Source of the DNA: Neocallimastix lanati (nom. inval.)
Lineage: Eukaryota; Neocallimastigomycota; Neocallimastigomycetes; Neocallimastigales; Neocallimastigaceae
Assembly (NCBI GenBank): GCA_016946835.1
Contig: JACVTC010000017.1
Location: 600,001-664,000, forward strand
Direction of reading: 5' to 3'
DNA: 64,000 bases
The notes under the pieces: model-generated
What the model saw: only the letters and a program-made list of their open reading frames with translations
What the model was told of the DNA's origin: nothing
Database searches by the model: none
In this document: positions 53,380 to 64,000 of the stretch, in pieces
How the letters are laid out: each line of letters starts with the position of its first letter
How positions within the stretch are numbered: position 1 is the first letter of the stretch
Program-made: the position numbers and the translations under genes

Positions 53380-55122
53380 ATGAAACTAAGCATTTTATTT
53401 TCTATCATAGGATGGGCAAGTACCACATTAGCAGCCCTAACTACTGAAGATATTATTAAAGGTTTAACTGTTGGTGTTAATTTAGGTAAAACATTTGAAA
53501 TTAATAGAGATTGGAAATCGGTTGAAAATATTAATCAACCATGGGCTGAAAAAAATTTTACAGCAAAAGAAATTGTTGAGAGTTATAAACAATTAGGTTT
53601 CAATGCCATTCGTATTCCGGTAAAATGGGCAAAAACTATCAATTCTAAAACAGTTATCGAACCTAATTTATTAAAAAGTGTAGAAGAAGTGGTTCGTCAA
53701 ACCCTAAATAATAATATGTTTGCTATTATTAATTTAGAAACTTCAAATACTTTCATGACAGGTTTTATTTCTGAAGATGATAATATACGTTCCGAAACCT
53801 ATGATGGTTATAAAGGAATATGGAAACAAATTTCAAATTATTTTAAGGATTATGATGAACATTTATTATTTGAATCTATGAATGATTCTGGTTATTGGGA
53901 AGATATATGGAATACTAGAACTTCTGATGGGGATAGACAATATGCTCTTGATATATTACGTCAAGTCAATCAAGAATTCATTAATATGGTTCGTTCATCA
54001 GGTGGTTCAAATGAAGAAAGATATTTATTAGTCAGTGGTTATGCTAATGATCCTATCCTAACTCAAGATAACTTCTATAAAATTCCAAGTGATCCTTCCC
54101 ATAAACTTATGGTTTCTCTTTATTATTATGTTCCAAATCATTTTACTATCATCGATAATGTATGTTTTTTTTTTTTTTTTTTTTTTTACTATTAATATTT
54201 TATTATTATTATTATTATTAGTAGTAGTAGTAGTAGTAGTAGTATAATTTTTTTATAATTTTTTTCTTTAATATATAAAATATTATTTAAAAATTATATT
54301 TTTTATAAAAAAAAATTAATAACTAACTTTAATATATATATATTATTTTTATTTATATATTTATTTATTTATTTATTTATAAATTTATTTATTTATTTAT
54401 TAAAGTATTATACTTGGGGTTCACAAGATGACATTAAACAGCTTCAAACTATTATGAAAAATCTTAGTGTTCGCTTTGTTATTCAAGGTGTTCCTGTAGT
54501 TATCACTAGATACGGTACTATTGTAAAAAATAGAAGTTCAGCTAATATTCATAGTTATTTAACTTCCATTTCTAATAATGCATCTTCTAAAAATATACCA
54601 TCCTTTTTAAGTGATTCTGGTGAATTTATTAGTCGTGATCATCTTCCACTTTCTTTCATAGAAGAAGAATTAGGTAAATTTTATAAAGAAATGGGTGAAC
54701 GTTATACACCATCAGAACCTACAAAACCTGATGAAAAGAATGAAGAAAAGGATAATGATACTGATACTAATACTAATAATAATAATGATAATAAAAAAGA
54801 AGAAAAAGAAAAAGAAAAAGAAAAAACTTGTTTTTCAAAACCAGATTATCCATGTTGTTCAAGGTGTGATATAAAAGTAATTCTTGATGATGGTGATAAT
54901 AAACAATGGGGTATTGAAAATTCAAATTGGTGTGGTCTCCCAGACAATTGTTTCCAAAATACTACTACGACTACTACTGCTACTACTACACCTCCTGATG
55001 AAGAATGTTGGTCATTAAAATTAGGATATCCCTGTTGTAAAGAATCCATTGAAGTTTATACTACCGACGAAAATGGTTCATGGGGTGTTGAAAATGAACA
55101 ATGGTGTGGAATATCTAAATAA
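53380..55122 (+). CDS. GH5-like pseudoenzyme with two fungal dockerins
   Basis: Exons 53380-54159 and 54406-55122 join in phase 0 (GT-AG) to 498 residues. Signal peptide 1-19. Residues about 20-370 have the fold pattern of a GH5_4-type endoglucanase: [20 protein letters not shown] with conserved Arg78, [35 protein letters not shown]. But the catalytic set is lost: the His-His pair is Glu120-Thr121, the acid/base Glu of the NEP motif is Asp169, the His before the substrate Tyr is Tyr248, and the nucleophile Glu of the IGEFG motif is Arg295 (VITRYG). After a charged linker come two fungal dockerins (CBM10-like), about 400-441 and 460-497, each with YPCC and NxxWCG. It should be secreted and dock into a cellulosome, probably without cellulase activity. 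The frame is intact, so a conserved non-catalytic role is possible. Confidence 0.9.
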
Positions 55123-55148
55123 ATGAAACCAAGTATAAATGAAATATA

Positions 55149-55202
<54 letters not shown>

Positions 55203-55437
55203 ATTAATTTCAATATAATTTAATACACTACAGTATATATAATAAATAAAGAAATATATGTAAACAAGATATTTAAAAGAATGAAGTAAAATATATATAA
55301 AAATATATATACTTTATTTTATATATATATTTAAGATTTTTGAATATTTAAATAAAAATGTATAATCTACTTATCTTTATAATAGAATAGAATAGAATAG
55401 AAAAAAAAATTTCAGGCCTATTATTCATATCTATTAT

Positions 55438-55490
<53 letters not shown>

Positions 55491-55630
55491 TGTATTGTAT
55501 GTGATGATGATGATAGAATAATCCTATTAAAATAGAATAGGATAGATTATCCCTTAACTTATAATTTTTTACCTTTTTCCTTTAATATAACTTTATATAT
55601 ATATAGTTGATAATTAAGAAAAAATTATAA

Positions 55631-55671
<41 letters not shown>

Positions 55672-55842
55672 GATATATTTTATGCATTCCTAAATTACAG
55701 GACCTTCAAGATAACAACGTGAAACATGACATGACATGACCTCCTCCCCTTGTCATGAGAATTTATATTTTTTTTTTTTTGGTTTCTCGTTATTTTGAAT
55801 ATGTATCAACTGATATTTTAGATTCCAATAAAAAATAAAAAA

Positions 55843-55883
<41 letters not shown>

Positions 55884-56114
55884 ATATATATATATATTAG
55901 CGAGCACAGTAATGTCAAAGATTCATATTATAATATGTATGTGACAATTTGAAAATTTACTATTATATGTCATATGTAGGTATATAATATATATCTACAA
56001 GATGAATTTTAATTTATTAAAATTTAATTTGATATCGATACAAATCCCTGATACACAATACCTATGGAAGTCATTTTTAAAAAAATACAAATAAAAATAA
56101 AAATAAAAAAAATA

Positions 56115-56145
<31 letters not shown>

Positions 56146-56805
56146 TTAGGCGAAAATTAACAATTAACCCTTCATAATTAACAAATGAATACCTTGATTC
56201 AAAATACTTAAAAAAAAAAAAAGAATTTGTTTATCATGATAAACCAAATAATATAAATTTTTTTTTTTTTTTTTTTTTTACATAAAAAAGGAGCTTAAGT
56301 AATAGGGGGGGAATCGTTTATTGATACCTAAATAATACAATTTTTTTTTTTTTTTTTTTTAGATATTTATTTTTAGAATAGAAAATATTTCAAAAAAAAA
56401 AATAAAATAAAATAAAAAAAAAATATATATATATATATATCATTGGTATAGATCAACAGGAAACCATTGTGGAAATCAATCAATCAATAAAATAAAATAA
56501 AAAAAATAAATAAATAAATAAAATAAAATAAAATATATAAACGGTTATGGCTATTGTCTAAGTACTGTCTTGTTTCAAATACCTTTTTTTTTTTTTTTTT
56601 TTTTTTTTTTGAAATTCTATCAATTAATAATAAAATAAAAAAAAAAATAAATAAATTAAATGAATTTTTTTTTCCTTCAAAAAAAAAACCAACTTTTCTA
56701 TATCAAATATCAAAAATCAAAAATCAAATTATCCTGCTCTGTCATCCACTTTTTTTTTTTCCCTATGAATGAAGACCTTTCATAATCTATATTAATATTA
56801 AGAGC

Positions 56806-56866
<61 letters not shown>

Positions 56867-57078
56867 TTAAAAATAATCAAATGAAAAATAAATAAATAAA
56901 TAAATATAGGTTTGAGGATTTAATTTTACTTTTGCTTAAAAAAAAATAGAAAATTAATACCCTAAATAAATAAATAAATAAATAAATAAATATAGGTAAG
57001 AATTTAATTTTTACTTTTGTTTAAAAAATAGAAAATTAATACCCTAAATAAATAAAATAATAGAAAGCATTTTATTTA

Positions 57079-57116
<38 letters not shown>

Positions 57117-57278
57117 TTTATTTTTATTAAATAAATTAAAATGAATTAAACTATAATAATCTATTAAAATAATCTATTAAATATTTAAACTTTTTTTTCT
57201 TTTTATCAAAGTTTTTAAGTTTTAAGTTCTATGTTTTAAAAGTTTTAAATTATAATTATTATTATTATTATTATTGAT
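55123..57278. other. Gene-free spacer
   Basis: Long poly(A)/poly(T) runs, a GT dinucleotide run (about 55476-55492) and islands of more complex sequence (55680-55770, 55890-56070, 56280-56330, 56440-56490) without usable frames. No gene is seen. Confidence 0.65.
56887..57055. repeat. Two tandem copies of an 80-90 bp unit
   Basis: Each unit runs from an AAAT array ending AAATATAGG through ATTTAATTTTTACTTTTG and TAGAAAATTAATACCC to the next AAAT array. Confidence 0.85.
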
Positions 57279-57520
57279 TTAGACAATACTTTTTGACTTA
57301 TTTTTCTTTTTAGGCTTTTTACTTTTTGATAAATACATTGATAATATATCATTCTGATTTTTAATTTTGCTTTTATTATTATTATTGCTATTATTATTTT
57401 TATTACTACCGTTATTTGATTTTACTGAATTGTTTAATTTTGATGAATTATCCAAACTGGCAAACTTACTATCTTCTTGATATATACCTAAAATGAAGAA
57501 ATTATAAATAATGAAATTTT

Positions 57521-57559
<39 letters not shown>

Positions 57560-57646
57560 TTTTATTTTAATAAAATTGAAATTATATTTCAAAATTCAAA
57601 AAAATAAAAAATAAAAATAAAATATGATTTTTATATTATTCAATAA

Positions 57647-57693
<47 letters not shown>

Positions 57694-57878
57694 ATACTTT
57701 CCATCTCCTTCTTTCTTTTCTTTGCACGTTCTTCATTATCTTTTTTTAATTGTTCTTCTTGTGATAAATGTCTTTTATTTCCTTTCATTAATTTTTCTTT
57801 ATATTTTTTTTCAAATATACCTTGATTAATTTTTTCAGCTTGATTTTGACTTAAAAATTTTGCTCCTAGACCCAATCT

Positions 57879-57926
<48 letters not shown>

Positions 57927-58215
57927 GGAATTAAATTGAATCGAATTGAATCGAATTGAATCAAATTGAATTGAATTAAATTGAATTGAATTGAATTGAA
58001 TTTCATTAATTTTATATAATATGTTATTATTATGTTATTAATATGTTATTAACATGTAGTAATATATATATATTATATATATATTATGAATATAATGTGT
58101 GTGTAATTCAATAGAATTATAAAAATAATTTATATAATTAAATAATATAAGTATATATTACATTATTTTTTTTAAAAAAAAATTATTTAATTATTTGCAC
58201 AAAAAACAAAAAAAC

Positions 58216-58248
<33 letters not shown>

Positions 58249-58514
58249 TATATTTATATAGTTATTAACCTTGGTGGTCTACCAACTATATTTGTATTAT
58301 TATCTTCTTCTTCATCTTCAATGCCTGGTAACCAACTATCAATTAAACTTCTTGCTATACCAACAGAAGTATCAAATTGAGTTTTTAAAACTTCTAAATC
58401 ATGAACTTCTTCTTCTTCTCCTTTTTTCTCACTTTCTTTGTTATTTTCTTTTTCTTTTTCTATTTTATCTACCTTAATTTCTTCCTTATTATCCTTCTTT
58501 ATATTATTCGTCAT
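57279..58514 (-). CDS. Lys-rich nuclear-type protein resembling DUF3245
   Basis: Exons 58270-58514, 57698-57876 and 57279-57487 join in frame (GT-AG) to 210 residues. The N-terminus is a Lys/Glu-rich charged stretch followed by ARSLIDSWLPG (about 60-70). Across the first splice site lies GRPPR/LGLGAKFL, then a basic helix rich in Glu/Lys/Arg (about 90-140). The C-terminus is Asn-rich and ends in KPKKKNKSK, a plausible nuclear localisation signal. The SWLP plus RLGLGAKF pattern recalls the small fungal DUF3245 family, whose function I do not know; the match is from memory. The first intron contains a GAATT-type repeat (about 57926-58001). Confidence 0.8.
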
Positions 58515-60216
58515 ATTTACAATAATTACATTAAAAAAAATTTTTCTAAAAATTTTATTAAAATAAAAAAAAAAAAAAAAAAAAAAAAAAATTAAAAATT
58601 AAAATTATTTTTTTTATTTTTTTTATCCAATAAGATTAACTAAAAAAAATAATAATAATATAAATATAAATATAAATAATAAGTATTAAATAATATTAAG
58701 GATTAAGGAATACAAAAAGTAAAATTTCAATATAAATAAAAATTTATTTGCTATAATTTAAAATTTATTACTACTGTATTAGTATAATTAATATATTATA
58801 TTTTTTCTTTTATCTTAGATATATATTTTTATAAACTTCACTTAATCGAAATTTTTTAAATTGTAAAAAGTATTTATTGAGTTTTTATTATTATTTAATG
58901 ATTGAATTTCTTGTTTCAAGTTATTTTTCATTAATATTTATAAAAAAAAAATATATATATATATATATATTAATATATTAATAATAAATGATTATAATAA
59001 AATATAATAATAGACAATATATTAAATGAAAGGTGCTTTATATATTAGTTTTCAGTTAATTAATTATCTATTTTGTAATAAAATCGTAAAAGAGGAAAAT
59101 AATTAGTATTAAAAAAAAATTTTTTTGTATATATTATATTTTAATATTAATTTTTATTTAATATTATTTTTATTTTTATTTAAATATTATATTTAATATA
59201 GTAGTTGATTATACAATTTTTTTAAAATAATATTTAAAAATTTATCAAAAATTCATTATAATATATTCTATGTTACCATGACTACCTCATTAAAATGTCA
59301 ATTAATAATTGTTTTTTTATTTTTTTTTTTTTTTTTTATTATTATTACTAATATTAAAAATTATTATATTTAATATGATAATCAAGACTTTTTGCAATAT
59401 TCAAAAATTTTTATTATTAAATTTAATATAGTTATATATTTTTATAGTATATAATAAAATGATTAATAAACTAATTTATTAAAGTGATAACTATTGCAAT
59501 TATAATTAATAATAATAATAGAAAGAGTAAGAATAATAGTAAGTGAAAAAATAATGGTATTAATAATAGTAATAACAATAGTAATACCAATGGTAATTGC
59601 AAAAATAATAGTAAAAGTAATTAAGGTACAAAATATTTATGACATTGTCATTTTTTATCAAAATTTAACTCTTTTATCAAAACAATAGATAACGATCTAT
59701 TCTTTTTACCTTCCAAAAATATTAAACAAATCAATCATTGATATGAAAGTATAGTTAAGATAATTTTGTAAATTAATATTAGATTTATGCGTAATGAATA
59801 ACTTTTTGAAATTTTTTTTTTTGTTGTTATTATTACTATTATTATTATTATATATTATTATTATTACTATTTTATTATTATATATTATTATTATTACTAT
59901 TTTATTATTATATATTATTATTATTACTATTTTATTATTACTTTATTATTATTGTTATTATTATAAATACTCTTAATATTTCATTTAATATATAATTGTA
60001 TGTATATATATATATTTTTTACAAACATAATAATAAATTGTAATATAAATATTATATTATTTATTATTTATTATTTTTATTAATTAGTATTATCATTTAT
60101 TATTTAATATTATTATTAATTATTAATAATTATAATTATTATTTATTATTTATTAATTATTATTATTATTATTAATATTTTAAATTCTCTTAATATTTCA
60201 TTTAATATATAATTAT

Positions 60217-60273
<57 letters not shown>

Positions 60274-60387
60274 TATATTTACATAATAAACAAAATAATT
60301 ATAAAGTGTAATATAAATATTATATACATTATTTATTGGTCATTAACAAGTTTCAATTTTAAATATTATATTACTTAATTATTTATT

Positions 60388-60421
<34 letters not shown>

Positions 60422-60444
60422 TTTTTATTTTTTTTTTTTTTTAT
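58515..60444. other. Gene-free spacer
   Basis: Promoter side of the DUF3245-like gene. It holds an AAT/AGT-rich patch (about 59505-59625) that would read as Asn/Ser in one frame but has stops, three 37-bp-type ATT/TATATT units (about 59830-59945), and a TA run (about 60224-60271). No gene is seen. Confidence 0.65.
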
Positions 60445-60990
60445 TTTTATTTTCGGTGTATACCGCCCTTAGTTTCAGCACAGTCCCTCAGGAACAGTGG
60501 GAATATTGAGGTAGTCATACCCTCTCATAAAGGCAGAATTGTCCCTACTAGACGACCTTACCGAGTGTTTTAGCATTGGTACTCTGACATGCATATTAAT
60601 GCATATTGCTGCTGAGAATTTCTGTAGTACTTGTAGTACAATTTCTCCGAGTGCTTCTCCAGTTCGTAACTTCTCTTTGAAGTGAGACCAATATAACCTA
60701 ACCCATAAAATTATAGTTTCCATGGTAAATGCAGAAAGATTGTAATTTAGTAGAATATATCTATGTGGACACATGAAATCATGTACCCAAATGCTAATAA
60801 TTTCCTCTTAAATATACAGTACCAGCGCAACCCTCTCAATTAGTTCAGTCTTCTATTCTAATAATGATATAAATAAGGGGGACATATTTATCTATAAATC
60901 TAATTACTATATTCCGTAAAAACCTTTCATGCGACAAACTGGAAAATGGTTATAGTGCAGGTATTTATTTATTATTAATATAAATATTCA
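60445..60990 (-). other. GC-richer island with an unidentified open frame
   Basis: The composition is clearly less AT-rich than all surroundings. On the minus strand a frame of about 112 codons is open (60810-60475; 99 from its first ATG at 60774), with normal-looking residues such as METIILWVRLYWSHFKEKL and GYDYLNIPTVPEGLC before a stop. I recognise no family. No introns or partner exons can be shown. It may be a fragment of an element or an integrated foreign sequence. Confidence 0.45.
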
Positions 60991-62644
60991 TTTATTTTAT
61001 TGAAATTATTTTTATTACTATTATAATTATTTATTATTTATTATTTAGTAATCAGTTTGTTAATATTTAATATTATTGAAATAATAACCTAACCCGTATA
61101 AAAATGTAAATTCCAATTATAATATACATAGTTATTTGCATATTTATATAACGATATACAACACCATTGTTTATATAGCATATTATAACTAATACAACAT
61201 TAAATATCAATATTCAACTATGTTACAAAGATAATATGTTAACAATATATATAGTAAAAATAAGATGATAATAATTATAATTAATATTAATGAATTTTTT
61301 TTATCTTTTTATTTTTTTTTTCTTTATTAACTGTTGATACTATTAGATTATTAGGTACCACAAAATTTTTGACAAATAATTATTAATTCCGTATGTTACC
61401 AAAATCTATTAAAAACATGTCTAATATATTAAAAATTTTCATTGATCTAAAAAGTTTAATTTTAATTAATCATAAATAAAATTTATCTTTGTAATGATAT
61501 ATATATATTTTTTAATAAAAGAAAAAAAAAATTTTTTTTTATATACTTTAAATAAAAAAAAAAAAAATTACTTTATAATTAAACAAATAAAACTATCGAA
61601 TATAAAAAAAAAATTACTTTTTAATAACAAATATAATCTATTTAAAAAAAAAAAAAAATTAATTTAAATGAAAAATACATCTATTTAAAAAAAAAAAAAT
61701 TAATTTAAATGAAAAATACATCTATTTAAAAAAAAAAATTAATATGATGACACAAAATTTCTCTTTTACATAACACAATATATATAAAGAATAAATATAT
61801 TAAATAGAAAATTGAATATAACCTATAAAATATAAATTCTTAAAATCTTAATTTAATATATTTATTATTATTATTATTTTATTATTATTTAAATAATTAA
61901 ATATTTTTATTATGTAAAAATTATTAGTACTATTTTGTTATTGTTATTGATACTTTGAACTTAAAAATAAATAAGCAATTATAATAAATAAATTTAATAA
62001 AGCAAATAGGAAAAATAAATATAAGATAAAAGTATATAGTTATCAGAGTATATAATTAAATGATTATGTAGAAGATAACATCATAAATATTTTTTTTTAA
62101 AAAAAAAAAAAAAATAAAAATGATATTAATAAGCTTTATAAGAATACTATAATATATATTATTTATAATAAAAATAATTATAATAATAACTACCTTTTTT
62201 TTTTTTTTTTTCCTTTAAATTTATATATATATTATGTTTATATTTATTTTTTTAATAATAATTAATAGATCCTTTTTTTTTTTTTTTTTTTTTTAAAATG
62301 TTTTATTTTAATTATTATATTTTTTAAATTATTTTAAATATTTTAAAATATATATAAATATTCATTTTATAAAAATATAAAAAAAAGAAAAAAATTAAAA
62401 ATTATAAAAAACAACAATTTTTGAACGATTTAAAAAACAAAACAATCCTTCAGTAACTATAATGTTTTTTTTTTTTTTTTTTTTTATATGCATTACTTAT
62501 TCACATGATTTACTAAGCCAAAAAATTTTCATTTATTAATATAATTGGACATAATATAAAAATCTCTTTTATAATAATAATCATAATAATTAAAAATAAT
62601 AATTATATCAAATAAAAATTAAAACTTTTTTTAAATTAATTATA

Positions 62645-62693
62645 ATAATAATAATAATAAAATAATAATAATAATAATTTATAAAAATGATAG

Positions 62694-62725
<32 letters not shown>

Positions 62726-62820
62726 TAATAAATAATAATAAATAATAATAATAAATGATAATAAATAATAATAATAATAATAATAATAAATAATAATAAT
62801 AAAATAATAATAATAATAGT
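62645..62820. repeat. AAT trinucleotide array
   Basis: AAT units with AAAT interruptions. The minus strand reads as Ile/Leu/Tyr only, which is repeat translation. Confidence 0.9.
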
Positions 62821-63509
62821 AATATTATTATTATATAAATTATTAAAATAGTTATTAATAATTGGATTATTATTATTATTATCATCATTATAATTATTAT
62901 TATTAAAATTGTTATTATTGTTGTAATTTTTATTTCTTATTTATTGAATTATTTATAAATATTAAACTCCTTTTTTTTTTTTATATTAATTGCTATTTTA
63001 TAAAATTTATACCTAAGCCAAAAAAAAAAAAAAATTTTTTTTAAAGAATATAAAATAAATATTTTAAATATTTTGATAATTTTAGTCAGTCATTATAACA
63101 AGAAAAAAAAATTATTAAATAAATGTTTTTATTCCTTTCAATTAATGATACCACAATATGAAAATAAATGGTATGGGAAAATTTAAGATTTTTGTTTTTA
63201 TTTTTTTCTTTAAAAATAAATAAAAAAAAGCCCTTTTATTATAAAAAAAAAAAAAAAACAATATGATTTTATTATATATTAGATATATTAATAATATATA
63301 AAATTATTTCTATATCTTTAAAATATATTTTTATATGGAAATAAAAAAAATATCTCAGAAATAAAGAAAAAAAATTTTTTTATTTTTATCAATTCGATTC
63401 TATATATTAAACTGTACATTTGATTGGTTGAAATAACATTATAATATATGTTTAATAGTATTTATAAATATATTAATTTAAATTGTCAGACAAACATTGA
63501 ATTAAAAAA

Positions 63510-63715
63510 AAAATAAAATAAAAAAATAAAAATAAGAATAAAATAAAATAAAATAAAATAAAATAAAATAAAATAAAATAAAATAAAATAAAATAAAATA
63601 AAATAAAAAATAAAATAAAATAAAAATAAAATAAAATAAAAATAAAATAAAAATAAAATAAAATAAAATAAAAATAAAATAAAATAAAATAAAAATAAAA
63701 TATAATAAAATAGTA
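63510..63715. repeat. AAAAT pentamer array, about 200 bp
   Basis: Mostly perfect AAAAT units with some AAAAAT variants. A shorter block of the same unit lies at about 63745-63825. Confidence 0.95.
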
Positions 63716-64000
63716 GAATATTAAATAAGAAAGAATAGATTGTATAAAATAAAATAAAATAAAATAAATAGTTGAAATATTAAATAAGAAAAGACAGATT
63801 GTGTAAAATAAAATAAAGTAAAATTATATAAAATAAAATTAGAATATCCACCTTAAGATGTAGTTTTGTCCAATTTTATTTCCTAAAAATCATTTCTTAT
63901 AATATTATAATATAATTTTTTTTGTTTTTTTTAGTTAAAATATTTTCGATATTTATCATTATTTTTATATTTAAATTTTCTTGAAATATTATTATAATTA

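Larger units (their letters stand above)
60991..64000. other. Gene-free right end
   Basis: Contains three 49-bp-type units with AATTTAAATGAAAAATACATC (about 61620-61740), AAT arrays and an AAAAT pentamer array. No gene is seen. Confidence 0.7.

Noticed and set aside
41745-61100. CCTAACCC-like motifs (about 41748, 60690, 61088) considered as interstitial telomere repeats
   Set aside because: Each is a single short occurrence without tandem repetition, which is not enough to call telomeric sequence.

Overview
The window looks like nuclear DNA of an anaerobic gut fungus (Neocallimastigomycota). It is extremely AT-rich, packed with poly(A)/poly(T) runs of 20-68 nt and ATT/AAT arrays. Its genes carry many short GT-AG introns and Asn-rich proteins. 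A cellulase-like protein ends in two fungal dockerins of the type known from gut-fungal cellulosomes, which is the most telling marker. Coding islands are small and separated by kilobases of low-complexity DNA.

Layout. 1-4930 (-): Ty1/copia retrotransposon with pol running off the left edge, gag, a probable tRNA-Lys(CUU) anticodon-arm primer site and a 239-bp LTR. 9597-9845 (-): decayed copy of the gene at 11231-12160 (-), a coiled-coil/Asn-rich/RING-like protein. 14340-15250 (-): non-LTR retrotransposon debris. 16167-21275 (-): complete 17-exon PMT2/POMT2-type protein O-mannosyltransferase. 23165-25347 (-): complete 6-exon cis-prenyltransferase (dehydrodolichyl diphosphate synthase). 26770-28010 (-): multiply broken pseudogene of an Rpb1/beta'-type RNA polymerase subunit, possibly of viral or linear-plasmid origin. 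28630-29701: two tandem-repeat arrays. 30092-31024 (-): intronless membrane-anchored alpha/beta hydrolase. 33480-37770 (-): a LINE with a long open reverse-transcriptase frame next to an older decayed copy. 47466-51281 (+): Zn2Cys6 + PAS regulator of the Ert1/AcuK family with a His/Asp-rich and Cys-rich C-terminal half; its first exon is not found. 53380-55122 (+): secreted GH5-like protein with two dockerins, in which nearly all catalytic residues are replaced. 57279-58514 (-): 3-exon lysine-rich nuclear-type protein resembling DUF3245. The rest holds no gene I can support.

How genes relate. The cis-prenyltransferase makes the polyprenyl precursor of dolichol, and PMT2 uses dolichyl-phosphate-mannose to O-mannosylate secreted proteins; the two are neighbours on the same strand. 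Many gut-fungal secreted enzymes carry Ser/Thr linkers, so the dockerin protein could be a client, but that is inference. Ert1/AcuK regulators control gluconeogenic and carbon-source genes in other fungi.

The most unusual items are the dockerin-bearing GH5 pseudoenzyme, the RNA polymerase pseudogene, the copia half-tRNA primer site, and a roughly 300-bp dispersed repeat at 38.4 kb and 52.3 kb. I did not find an operon-like or defence-like multi-gene system. All identifications are by eye; no database search was run.
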